A DNA stretch of 50,002 bases from Boothiomyces macroporosus. Its lineage: Eukaryota; Chytridiomycota; Chytridiomycetes; Rhizophydiales; Terramycetaceae. How positions within the stretch are numbered: position 1 is the stretch's first letter; every line of letters starts with the position of its first letter. A program made the position numbers and the translations under genes. The notes below the pieces were generated by a model. That model had not been told where the DNA came from. It saw only the letters and a program-made list of their open reading frames with translations, and made no database searches. Below, piece after piece: positions 39,061 to 49,962 of this stretch. The stretch covers positions 1-50,002 of the forward strand of contig JADGKB010000101.1 of assembly GCA_027604185.1 (NCBI GenBank), in the 5' to 3' direction.

Positions 39061-42000
39061 TTATAGTAAATGACCAAATAAGAACACTAGACCAGCAAAT
39101 GTCCATACCATATGGAATATTCTAATAACCATCCATGAGGCAGATAAAATACTGAGAAGCAGCTTAATGTTTGCTATACAAGCAACTGCTAATGCAATAG
39201 AAATGTACTTGTCAATCACAGGCGAAAACATTGATGTGGATGGGTCTGTAACTAGTGTTGGAGATGGTGTAAGTGGGATTTCCTCCCATACCTGTGCCTC
39301 CTTTGTGGAATTTGAAGGCGAAGATGGTTCTGGACTCGAGCTTTCTTCAGTCTCCTGTCTTGTTATTGGAGGAAACGATAAGGGAGAAGGTACATAAAAT
39401 GGTTTTGAGGTCGTTCGGGATTTAGGTCTAATATTTGGAGGTGCTTGTACTTGCGGTTGCGATGAACTTGGGAATTCATCTTTTGACAGTGAATCAATCA
39501 AGTCAGACATTCTATTCGAATCAAACACTGGTTGTGCAGGATTTCTGGGAACACTTTGCACTAATGAGGGCGTTGCTGGTATGTTTGGTAGTGGGATAGT
39601 GGGAGGCAGATATGGAACAGGTTGGCTGTCAACATTTTCTTCAACTTCAGGCAAGCTATTTATATCGGATGATGAATTTTGGGGGGAGCTAGGTGATTTT
39701 TTAAGGGTAAATTTTTCAAAAACCGGTGAGTCTATAACAGTATCTGATGAAGAGGCACCGGAAGAATACGTTACATCCGTTTGTATAGAAAGATGCTTCT
39801 CTTGGGCTTCTGTTTCCTCATGAAATTCAATATGATCTACCGAAGTAACAAACTTCCATTCTGCAAAAGTTCCTTCTACTTGAGATTCAAATCTATCCAT
39901 TATTTCATCAATTAAATCGTTTTCTGCATCCTCCATTTGACCGATTTTAGTTTCTTCCTTTTCTTCAGAAGCAAGCTGCAGAGATCTAATTAAATCCACT
40001 GGAAGAGCATTGGCATAATTTTCTTTGGGTGGATTCTTGACCAAATTTAGGATATTTGATATTCTGTCCAAGTGATGTTCTAGTTGAGAATGTTCGGTAT
40101 ACTCTTCGTAGCTTAATCTATCGTCATCGTCTGGTGTGCCAGCACTATAGTCGAAATCATCTCTGCTATCTTTTTTGGATAAAACAACCTGTTCTGGTGA
40201 TGATCTCGCAAAATCCTTTAGAATTTCCCTAGTAGCTGCAAGAGCAGGGCTTGATGGAATTTTGCGTGAGGCGATGACTGAATCTTCGAAAAGAACCTTC
40301 TCTGCGACTAGCAAATTATCTGGAAGAAACTCTTCGATTTTTTCACCAAATACCAGTTTTTCTATATCATTTGAAATGTTGATATTGAAATGTTTCAATT
40401 CCTCGGAATTTTCCAATTCGATCCGTTCACTTTCAATTACTGCATCTGGTAAAATGTCATGCAACGAATCCCCAAACATTTCTATTTCAAGAGGTACTTC
40501 CTTCAGAGTCATTAGGAAACGCTCCTGCTCATCTTCAGCATAGAGCATTTCCGACAACATAACATGTTCAGGTAGAATTTCATCCAAACTTTCTCCAAAA
40601 ATTTCTTTTTCCAGTTTATGTGAAAAAGCCGTTTTATAAGGAGAATCAATATCATCTAGGATTAACTTCATTTTACCCAAGAGGGCATCCAGTCTATACA
40701 GATTTTCAGCAAATCTTGAAGCTTCTTGTTTCAAAGCGTCAACAAATTTCTCGTTATAATGAGAGCTGTTAGCAAGTTTTCTCAAATCAGCCAATTCGGA
40801 TTCGAATTCAAGCTCGGTATGATGGAAATGAGCAACCAATTCCTGTCGGGCTACAGAGCTACTTCTTTTAGATGAAACTGCATCATATTCCTGTTGATCA
40901 CCTGCTGCCAGATATTCTGCAGTAGTGCTATACATGTCTGCATTAACATGAGCTATTTCAAAACCGTCATGAGAATCAAAATCTGAATAGTCTTCGCCAC
41001 TAGATAACTCCACCTTTAAAGACCCCTTTTCTTCAATTTGTATCTTGACATTTCTACCACCCAATTCTGAATCAAACAAGCCAGCAGGTTCCATTATGGC
41101 TATTTCGCGAGCCTTGGTTTCAGCAACGAAATCGTTATCTTGAGCTTCGTTGCCATCAAAAACGTTTCTAGTAGAAAAATCTTGCTCCTGAAGTTTCAAG
41201 CTTTCCTTATTTTCAGCATTAACCTTAAATTCGTCTGCTAATTCTTCTGGCATTCTGATCTGTGAATCCACGTGCGAAAGGGCGGATTCGTTTTCTTTAC
41301 TGACAAGATATTCAAATTGCAATTGCTTTTTTAACAGTTGAAGCTGTTCTTCTGCAAGTATATCGTAATTTTGCAATTTCACGGCTTCATCATTTTCAGC
41401 CCCAATGCGTATTTCATGGGACAATTCCAGTGGAATAGTGTCAATTGTATCAACAAAGTTAATAGCCATTTCATTCTCTTGCACCACTTTGGATTCTAAC
41501 TGCAGTGTCTCCCTCAGATTTTCAAACTCTTTGATTGCTTGAATTTCTATATTCTGTAGACGTACTGCTTCTCTATTTTCAGCTTCAATTCGAAGATCTT
41601 CTGACAAATCAAGGGGCATTTGATAAAGATCCTCTTCAAACTGACCATCTTTTAGTGGATTTTCGCTGATGGCTGCTTTTGGGATTTCATCAGGAGTTTC
41701 ATTTATAGCTAGTTCGTTTTCTCTTGTTACATGCATTTCCATATTCAAATCATGTTTTAGTTGGGAGAATTCCAATTCAGCTTGGATTTCAAGTTCTTGC
41801 AATTTGATGGCCTCTTGGTTTTCTGCCAAGATGCGAAGCTCTTCTGAAAGTTCGGTAGAGAGCGAGTAAGAATTGATATCGGAGAGATTATCACGAGGGT
41901 GTGATCGAGCTGCTTCATCATTCTCTGCAGAATGACAAAGTTCGATCGACAACACTTCGGGTATAAGGTCTAGGTGTCCACCAATAGCCAATTCATTTTC

Positions 42001-43382
42001 CTTTGTAAGCCGCATTTCCAGTTCCAACTCTGATTTCAACTGCTGAAGATAAAGTTCTTTTTCGATTTCCAAGTTTTGCAATTTTACAGCTTCTTGATTT
42101 TCGGCATTGATTCTGATTTCCTCTGATAAATCTAAAGGAATAAAATCAAGAGAGTTTTCGATATACTGTGTTGTGTTGGACTGAATCTCGACGTCCCAAC
42201 TTTGCAATCTAACTGCTTCTTGGTTTTCTGCATCCATCTGAATCTGTTCAACTAGCTCAGCAGGTATTGAATCAACCGTCTCTGCCATTGCTTTTTCGTT
42301 TTCTTGTGAAACCATTGCTTCAACAGCCAGTTCACTCCTCAGGCTTTCCAGTTGTCGAGCTGCTAGAATCTCCAGCTCTTGCAATCTCAATTCTTCATCA
42401 TTTTCTGCCTTTATAAGTTGCCGTTTGAATAATTCACTAAGAATATTACTTAGCCTCTTCTCTTCTTGGTCTTCTGAATGTAATCTGAATTGTAGAGATA
42501 ATTCGCTAGGTATTGGTTCGATTGCTTCTATTTCCTTTAAAGTGCCCTTTTCCTCGTGTATTTCTTGCAACTCTACAGATTCTACAGCAATAGTAGGATA
42601 ATCTACAGATACATCATTGAATTGAATTCTAAATTAATAATAATTACTCTTTTGTAAAATCATGCTCTGTCATACTCTGATTACTAACAATTTGGTGCAC
42701 TTGCTGAATATCAATTTCATGTTCTTTTCCTTGGCAATACCGAGTACAAATCACAATATAATTAAATGTTCCATCTTCATTAGTAACGGTAGGCAGTGTA
42801 TGATCTACTTGGTACTGGTCATCGACAACAAATTTAAAAAAACAAAGTTCACCATGTTGCAAATGAGTTTCTGCAAAACAAACAAATATGGTTGTAACTG
42901 AATCATAGAATAATTGAATAGGTCTTTGCCAATCGTTGAATGATCCCCAAACAGCAACAGATTCACCACCGTACCTCCAAGCAAAGTAAATTGAAGTTTC
43001 ATTCTCAGTTTCTAAACAATGCGTAGTGTAATCAAGCGATAGTGAGTTCAACTCGTTCATGGAAATTAATTCGCCTTCAGATTCATCTTCGAAAAGGTCT
43101 TGGGGCTGAAACACTTCTTTTGATAGCTGAACAAGAATGTCGAGAGGAAGCAAGCCTTGTTCATTAGTGTTTTGATTTATTCTACGTTAGTAATAATTAC
43201 CCATAGCAGTAGTCATTGTTGATACTTGTGACTTTGATCACATCTCCGAGGGAAACTTTAAGTTGGTTGCTATGGTAGTAATCGCCAATGGCAACGTAGT
43301 AACCTGGCTGGTCATGGTCTTGGAATTCATCTTCCATCAGCTGATCAAGAGTGATTGTCTCTTCTTCAATTGGGGTATTCAT
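39061..43382 (-). CDS. SH3 + AMPK-type glycogen-binding (CBM48) protein with AEN-repeat region and C-terminal membrane anchor
   Basis: Three exons (43382-43201, 43181-42648, 42628-39061) with two 19-nt introns give 1427 residues. Residues about 27-83 form an SH3 domain (YYVAIGDYY, DYCYGINQNTNEQGLLP). Residues about 124-205 form an AMPK-beta-like carbohydrate-binding domain with GSFNDW at 140-145 and FFKFVVDDQYQVD. Then come about eight degenerate repeats of roughly 65 residues with IPxELSEEIRxxAENxEAVKLQ and a coiled-coil half, acidic low-complexity sequence, a Pro/Ser-rich linker and one or two hydrophobic helices at the C-terminus (ISIALAVACIANIKLLLSI; TFAGLVFLFGHLL). This suggests a membrane-anchored glycogen-binding scaffold. 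No known protein has this layout to my knowledge. Confidence 0.8.
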
Positions 43383-43709
43383 TTGAAACAAAAGCAAAAA
43401 TTTTTCGTTTCAGCAAGTTTTAAATGGAGGCGGTAATTGGGGTAATTGGTCCATCTATTTATAAAGCTTTATTTTAACCTTGCTTGTTTTAAACTCTATT
43501 TTAAGCTTTGTGGTCGAGTATAAATAGTGTAGTTTTTGAATTACAAAGAAACGAAATCTTTCAATTATCTATCAGATAATCACCAACAAGAATCAACTCT
43601 CGCTTGTATAATGTCAATCTAGTTGATATAATGCCAATCTAGTTGATATACTGTCAACTTAATTTCTGGAATATAATCATGATGTGATCCTTGGCTACAC
43701 CAATAACCC
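43383..43709. other. Divergent promoter region between SH3-CBM and Lon genes
   Basis: Contains a minus-strand TATAAATAG-like element at about 43456-43465 facing the SH3-CBM gene, a plus-strand TATAAATAG at 43519-43527 facing Lon, and a 20-bp tandem repeat at 43610-43658. Confidence 0.45.
43610..43658. repeat. 20-bp tandem repeat, two and a half copies
   Basis: Units at 43610-43629 and 43630-43649 differ at one base and share CAATCTAGTTGATAT; a partial third copy follows. It lies 50-100 bp upstream of the Lon start. Confidence 0.75.
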
Positions 43710-46171
43710 ATGACTAAATTCTATCTCCAAGTAAAATCTAACCTTCGGCAAAATAATTTCTCCATGGTTGAAATCGAAATCCCAAACACACTACCAGTAA
43801 TCCCAACAAATACAAAACTAATTCTCCCTGGGATAATATCTCGCATTGCAATATCAAACAAAACACTCATCGACGATATATCAGATGACTCTCCCTTTCT
43901 GGTAATTGTTCCTCTCAAAACCCCTGGTAAATCCAAATCAATGGAATTGTACGAAGGAGGCGAAATTAATACTCAAGATTTCTTTAGGTATGGCGTAGTG
44001 GTAAAGATTGTTGATTACCGAGTGGTGAATAAGCAACCACTTTTTACAGTTGAAGGTTATTTGAAGTAATGCTAGGGCTGGCCAGGGTTGAAATTATCAG
44101 CATTGAAAGAAAAGCTTATTTCAAAGCCAAATTAAGATTTGTGCGGGAAGAAAAGGAAAATTCTGTTGAATTGCAGGGCACGATTGAAGCATTCAAGATT
44201 CTCACTGGTGAGCTATTGGACGCATTGAAGCAATTGAACCTACCGCCAAATATACTTAAACAAGTAAGGAAAATGTTGGATTCAACAGATACCAGCCAAC
44301 TGTCGGATTTAATAATTTCAATGATTGACTCTTCTTACCAAGAGAAATTGGATATTCTTTCCACGGTTAATTTAAAGGAACGCTTGCTAAAGACTTTGGA
44401 GCTTATTAAACGGCAATTGCAAGTATTTAAAATATCACAGCAACTGTCACATTCAGTGGAAAACAAACTAGGTTCAAAGCAAAGGGAATATATACTACGT
44501 AATCAAGTAATGCATTTTAATGTAGTTGGAAGCAATTAAAAAAGAACTGGGCGAAGATGACTCGGATGATGAGCATCAAGAACTGTTAAAGAAACTTTCT
44601 GGTTTGGAATTACCACCTTCAACTAGAAAAGTAATTGATAATGAAATCAAGAGACTAAAGAGAATGAATCCTAATATGGCAGAGTACCAAGTATCTAGGA
44701 ATTACTTGGACACTATCCTAGAATTACCATGGACGAAACCAAAACAATCTGAAATTGATATCCCAAGAGCGAGAAAGATTCTTGATCAAGATCATTACGG
44801 ATTACCTAAAATCAAGCAACGAATAATTGAATATCTGTCAATATTAAAGCTAGTGCCTACCAAACCACCAATTCTACTGTTAAATGGCCCACCTGGTGTC
44901 GGAAAGACTAGTTTAGGTAAATCAATCGCCAATGCATTGAATAGAAAGTTTTACAGAATATCTTTAGGTGGAGTTAGAGATGAATCCGAAATTAGAGGGC
45001 ATAGGAAGACTTATATCGGCTCAATGCCTGGGATAATTATCCAGGCATTGAAAAGAACTGGGGTGTCTAATCCAGTTATTCTTTTAGATGAAATTGACAA
45101 GCTAAGTAAGGACCGTGGCGATCCAGCTTCAGCACTATTAGAAGTACTAGATCCAGAGCAAAACCATACTTTTGTAGATCATTACTTGAATGTACAATTT
45201 GATTTATCAAATATTGTATTTATTGCTACTTGTAATGATACATCAACTATTCCCCCTCCTTTACTTGATCGAATGGAATTGGTTCAGTTATCTGGTTATA
45301 CAATTGAAGAAAAGCTGTCTATTGCAAAAAAATACTTGCTTCCAAAACAAATTAAACAAAACGGAGTTCAAGTATCAATTTCTGATGAAATCCTATTGGA
45401 AATCATCACTGGGTACACTAGAGAAGCTGGTGTTCGAAATCTTGAACGAGAAATAGGATCGGTTTGTCGATATTTAGCAGTTGAATATACAGAGTCACCT
45501 GAATATTACAAAAAAAAAGTTGACAAGGAAAAACTAGTTGATATCTTGGGTCCAGTTAAATTTGAAAATGATTTGGAAGAGAATGGAGTAGGGGTAGTAA
45601 CTGGTTTGGCATACACTCCATTTGGCGGAAGTGTATTGTGCATAGAAGCTACACAATCAAAAGGAAAAGGAAAACTTACACTTACAGGTACATTGAATTA
45701 ATTCAGGTTCTTTGGGAGATGTAATAAAAGAATCTTGTCAGATTGGCTTGTCGTGGGTGAAATCAAACCAAAAACAACTTGGAATTGATATAAATGAAAG
45801 TGACATACATATTCACTTGCCAGCAGGTGCAACTCCAAAAGACGGGCCAAGGTAAACCAAATTAACATAGTGCTGGAGTAACTATTATAACAGCTCTCGT
45901 TTCAATGTTTAAAAACCAAACCATCCTGCCGTCAATTGCAATGACAGGTGAAGTAACTCTATCTGGCAAAGTGCTACCTGTCGGCGGTATAAAAGAAAAA
46001 GTACTTGCTGCACACAGAAATTCAATCAAAAAGGTACTGTTACCGTATAGAAACAAGAAGGACTTGTTTGATGTTCCAATCAAAACTAGACAGGATATTC
46101 AGTTTGTGTTTTGCCAGGATGTGTACCAAGTACTTGAAGCTTGCGGGCTATACAATAAATCAAAGTTGTGA
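43710..46171 (+). CDS. Peroxisomal Lon protease
   Basis: Five exons (43710-44055, 44076-44506, 44526-45687, 45707-45851, 45871-46171) with introns of 20, 19, 19 and 19 nt give 794 residues. The N-terminal Lon domain reads FTVEGLARVEI after splicing; the AAA module has Walker A GPPGVGKT near 380-387 and Walker [10 protein letters not shown]; the protease domain has Ser695 in DGPSAG and Lys736 in PVGGIKEK. The protein ends SKL, a type 1 peroxisomal signal, marking it as the peroxisomal form that degrades damaged matrix proteins. The last intron splits the catalytic Ser codon. The terminal 34 bp are duplicated just past the stop. Confidence 0.96.
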
Positions 46172-46203
46172 AGCTTGCGGGCTATACAATAAATCAAAGT
46201 TGT
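46136..46203. repeat. 34-bp perfect tandem duplication at the Lon stop codon
   Basis: Units 46136-46169 and 46170-46203 are identical. The first encodes the last residues of Lon and the first base of its TGA stop; each unit also contains AATAAA. Confidence 0.92.
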
Positions 46204-46893
46204 GAAGTTGACGGGCTGGATACGCGTTCATGATTACAAAAAGAGTTGTGTGCTTTATTAAAACGTGGATCATCATGGCGAGTCTAGTGGACGGCTGAGA
46301 AGTACTTGAGAGAAATTGCTTGCTATTTAACCTTCTTTGCACTGTTCAATTGATAATGTTTCAGTTTGGGTTGCAGTCTGTTGTTTTTGGGTATTTGGTA
46401 GCCAAAATTCTGATTGGCAAAGAGATATGCTGTTAGTATTTTGGCTCAACTACCAATTCGTATTTGATTTTTCCTGCAGATTGTATTTGAATTGATTACT
46501 TTGTAAGCCAAACCAGGATAATTTTGGGAAAGTGATTGCGGTTGCCGTCGTTGAAATTACACTGAATACCACAAACATGTTTTTATTTGCGTATTTGGTC
46601 CCGCGCTTCTTTAATTTAGCCTGTCAATCAATGTAGTGTGAGGCAAAATACAAATAGATTGTAAAGTTACTGCTGCATCAACGAAGCTTGTGAAGCAAGT
46701 TATAACATGATTTGTAAAGGACGAAATGATGGAGCAACATCGCCAAATCTGCATTTAACCAAAACCAGTTTGCTGGAATAAAATATCATAGTTTCCGTGC
46801 TTTGCTGAACTATAATTAATGTTTACATTTGTACGAATGGGAATAAGCCGTTTCATTGATTTTCACACACGTCATTTCTTTCAATAATATCAA
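46172..46893. other. Intergenic region with a possible 7TM gene remnant
   Basis: About 720 bp. A forward frame at 46491-46634 contains VEITLNTTNMF, close to VDFILNTTNMF in the 7TM gene downstream, with a 20-bp exact DNA match. An ATG at 46356 opens a 26-codon hydrophobic frame. These look like pieces of a decayed relative. Confidence 0.35.
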
Positions 46894-48435
46894 ATGGGCG
46901 ATATCGTGTATCTATCCGGATGGGTAGATTCTAAATTCTGCAGCGGACCGCCAAATACAATGTATGTATTCAATTCTGCTAACGGGAGCGGACCGTTGCT
47001 GTACCAAAATGAAAATCAGGATTATTACATTCCAACGTGCGGACTGTCAACATTCAATTTGGATACAGGATGTTGCCTTTCATCAATAGATAGTGATTTT
47101 ACAGTCGGGTATTCGTCATTTACAAGGAATTATTTGGTTGATTCAGTAACTGAACACTCTGCCCCATCAAGCGCCAACAATAACGTATACTGTAAAGCAC
47201 TAGCTTTAGACCTGAATTCTTTATGGGGCAATAACGAAGCATTCTATCTGGCAAATAGTATTCATTGCCTAGATAGCCATATCAAATGCGACCTTCGAAA
47301 CTTTTTTGTATACAATGATACAAATTGCGAAGTCCCGTTAGAATCTTTTCATATCGCGAATGCAGTAGCAACAATCAATTCTACTATATTGGGAAATGTG
47401 CAAATATCCCTTGTACAGTTTGCTGCCGGCCAGATTCCAATGACATTCACCGCGTATACACCATCTTGGGAATTGTACATTAACTTTACCGAGTTGATTG
47501 ATAGCTGGATATTCCTCGTTTTTCTCTTATCATTGATACTGACTTTTACCACTGGAGTGTTTTACACCCTACAGAGTGTGCGCTTCAAACAGAAGAAATA
47601 TGTGTTCTTTGCGATTACACAGTACCTTTGGACTCTTAGAATATTGATGGATTTGCTATCCTACTTTCTCCCTTATACAATCCCTGCAGCCGTTAATTAC
47701 ACGATCTTCATTATTGGCTCTTGGACTACTCTCTCATCCCTTTGTTCTGCCATAATTAGTGCGTTACTAATATTTGAAATCCATATAGATATTAAACCAC
47801 TCTACAAGTATCTAACTTTAACAGCGGTGGTGCTCCTTCATTTCGGTTTGCAAGGTCTACATTATATTTCTCATACTATGGTTTATATCTATTACGTGAC
47901 CAAAAACGTACAGGATCAAATCGAAGGGTACCAACTGAATCTACTAGCCCAAACTCCAAATAGCGTATGGCTATTTCTACAGTTTTTAATAGATACTCTT
48001 CCCCCAGTAGTTATACTGTATAAAATATACAGGAATAGAACAGCAAAACATTCAAGTTTACCAAAAAAAACCAAAGAATACGTCGAGAGAAAATTATTTA
48101 CAATTTCCATCATATTTGTGATTCAATTCATCAACATGATTCTATTTGGAATCGTAGATTTCATTTTGAATACCACAAACATGTTTAATTCAGATAGGAT
48201 GTATGGATTAGGCCTTGCGCTTACTTATATTACACAGTCGATTAATTCTTGCTGTGTTTTATCCATATTTGAGAATCTGACGAGATATGTCCGCAAGTTG
48301 GTAAAGAAAGATATCCCGCTATCTCCTAAAGACCATGAAAAGACCAAAGTGAATACAAAGACAAAGAATAGCAAGTATAACTCCAAGACCAATGTGAATG
48401 AAGAATCTAAAAAGTCTACGGATAAATTGAAATAA
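46894..48435 (+). CDS. Seven-transmembrane protein with Cys-rich extracellular domain
   Basis: A 513-residue intronless protein. The first 200 residues hold about ten Cys and several N-glycosylation sequons (NGS, NDT, NST, NFT), so an extracellular ligand-binding domain is likely although there is no classical cleavable signal peptide. Seven hydrophobic segments follow from about residue 205 to 460, then a Lys-rich cytosolic tail of about 60 residues. The layout is GPCR-like, but no known class signature is visible. It may be an orphan receptor of the chytrid type, for example for zoospore sensing; that role is inference. The TAA lies in AATAAA. Confidence 0.72.
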   Translation: MGDIVYLSGWVDSKFCSGPPNTMYVFNSANGSGPLLYQNENQDYYIPTCGLSTFNLDTGCCLSSIDSDFTVGYSSFTRNYLVDSVTEHSAPSSANNNVYCKALALDLNSLWGNNEAFYLANSIHCLDSHIKCDLRNFFVYNDTNCEVPLESFHIANAVATINSTILGNVQISLVQFAAGQIPMTFTAYTPSWELYINFTELIDSWIFLVFLLSLILTFTTGVFYTLQSVRFKQKKYVFFAITQYLWTLRILMDLLSYFLPYTIPAAVNYTIFIIGSWTTLSSLCSAIISALLIFEIHIDIKPLYKYLTLTAVVLLHFGLQGLHYISHTMVYIYYVTKNVQDQIEGYQLNLLAQTPNSVWLFLQFLIDTLPPVVILYKIYRNRTAKHSSLPKKTKEYVERKLFTISIIFVIQFINMILFGIVDFILNTTNMFNSDRMYGLGLALTYITQSINSCCVLSIFENLTRYVRKLVKKDIPLSPKDHEKTKVNTKTKNSKYNSKTNVNEESKKSTDKLK

Positions 48436-48487
48436 AAAGAATTTCAAGTTTATTGGAATAGTTTGGGGGTTTCTAACGCTAAACAAT

Positions 48488-48583
48488 AATGTCAGCAGAA
48501 ACTATTAGAATAATGTCAGCAGAACCTATTAGAATAATGTCAGCAGAACCTATTAGAATAATGTCAGCAGAACCTATTAGAAT
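48488..48583. repeat. 24-bp tandem repeat, four copies
   Basis: Units at 48488-48511, 48512-48535, 48536-48559 and 48560-48583; the first differs from the others by one base (AAACTA for AACCTA). A partial fifth unit runs into the coding sequence of the adjacent minus-strand gene, whose stop codon lies inside the last full unit. Confidence 0.9.
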
Positions 48584-49962
48584 AATGAGAGCATCACGTA
48601 CAAGTCAAACAAGAACGGGTTGCTTTGCGGTATCGTAAGTTCCAATTTGACTTCTTCATCGTAGTCAACATTCCATTCTTCAATCGGCTTTAGTATTTGG
48701 CATCTTTGTATATAATCACACTGTAGTTCTATTTCTTTGAATTCCAAATCAACTGGTTCAAACGGACCAAAGAATTTCGCAGGTTTCTTTACTTCAAAAG
48801 TCTCCAGGAGAGAAATGCCAGAATCAAATCTATGAAGCTTCAGAACGGGATTTATAGTAAGGGTGGTAGTTTCTGTTATATCTTTGTGTGTGTATATACA
48901 AGACGATCGTTCTTCAATGGCATCTCTAATTCTGGCGTCGTTAAAGGCAATAAGCGCATCTTTCCAACACAAATGCTGGGGTTCTAATTGATGCTTAACA
49001 ATTCGTGTTGGAAGCTTGTATCGTACAAGTTGTAACTGTTCACAAAACACTTGTCCTTGAGCGAAATGACTGCATACTTTGATTGTATTCAATCTGGTTC
49101 CATCTTCATTGTAAATTAGGGGAAGCGATGGATCTACTTTCCATTCATCATCTACTACAAACTTGAAATCGCACTGGTCCCCATTCTTCAAGAAAACACA
49201 GTCGGCAAAAGCAACAAATATACCCGTTGGTCCGTCAAAGAAAAGTTGAATCGGGTACTCCCAGTTATTGAAACTGCCCCATACATAGACCTTGCCTCCA
49301 CCATACCTCCACGTAAAATATATTGCTGGGTTTTCTTCCAGCAAAGTTTCCATACAATGTGTTTCATGTGAGCTAGCTGCTTTCAAATCACTCATTGATA
49401 TCACTACTTCTTCTTCATAAGGATTGACAGGTTCTGGGGGAGTATCTGAGGCCAGTTCAACAATAAGCTCATTCGACAGCCTTACGAGTACTGATAATGG
49501 AATTTGACCGATTTCGTTCGTAGTCTGATTTTCACTATCGTTATTTAATTATTACCCAAATGCCCAACCTTCAGACAATATCCTAGTAACTTTAACCACC
49601 TGCCCCATTTCAACTTGGAGCAGCACATGGGATGAAGTTAGTCTAGGCGGGTTATAATCTACTACTGCTACGTATACACCAGGTTCATCTCCAACCTCGT
49701 CCAGTGTATCATCGTAGGGTATTCCTTGCTGTTCAAAAAAATGGGGAGTCTGCGGAACAAGTTTGGTCTCCAGTGAAAATATTTTGTATTGGATTTCAGT
49801 CGCATACAGCATGAATTCGTCTGTCGACGATTGTGAGAATTCTGTCTTTTCCATATTTTCAAAATCAAACGTTTCAAAGGGCTCAATGGCTTCAGTCTGC
49901 GAAAGGGGGCTTTCATTGAAATTGAATGGCGAGCGGTCCTCTGAAATTTCTGTTGGTTCCAT
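48577..49962 (-). CDS. SH3 + AMPK-type glycogen-binding (CBM48) protein, short paralogue
   Basis: Two exons (49962-49556 and 49534-48577) with one 21-nt intron give 454 residues. An acidic N-terminus of about 90 residues precedes an SH3 domain (VYVAVVDYNPP, VKVTRILSEGWAFGENQTTNEIGQIP), and a CBM48 domain follows with GSFNNW at 222-227 and CDFKFVVDDEWKVD. The intron lies at the same position and phase as the first intron of the 39-43 kb paralogue, proving common origin. The remaining 170 residues match no family; the long AEN-repeat region is absent. The last residues (YVMLSLF) are hydrophobic and the stop lies in a 24-bp repeat, so the C-terminus may have been shortened. Confidence 0.8.
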
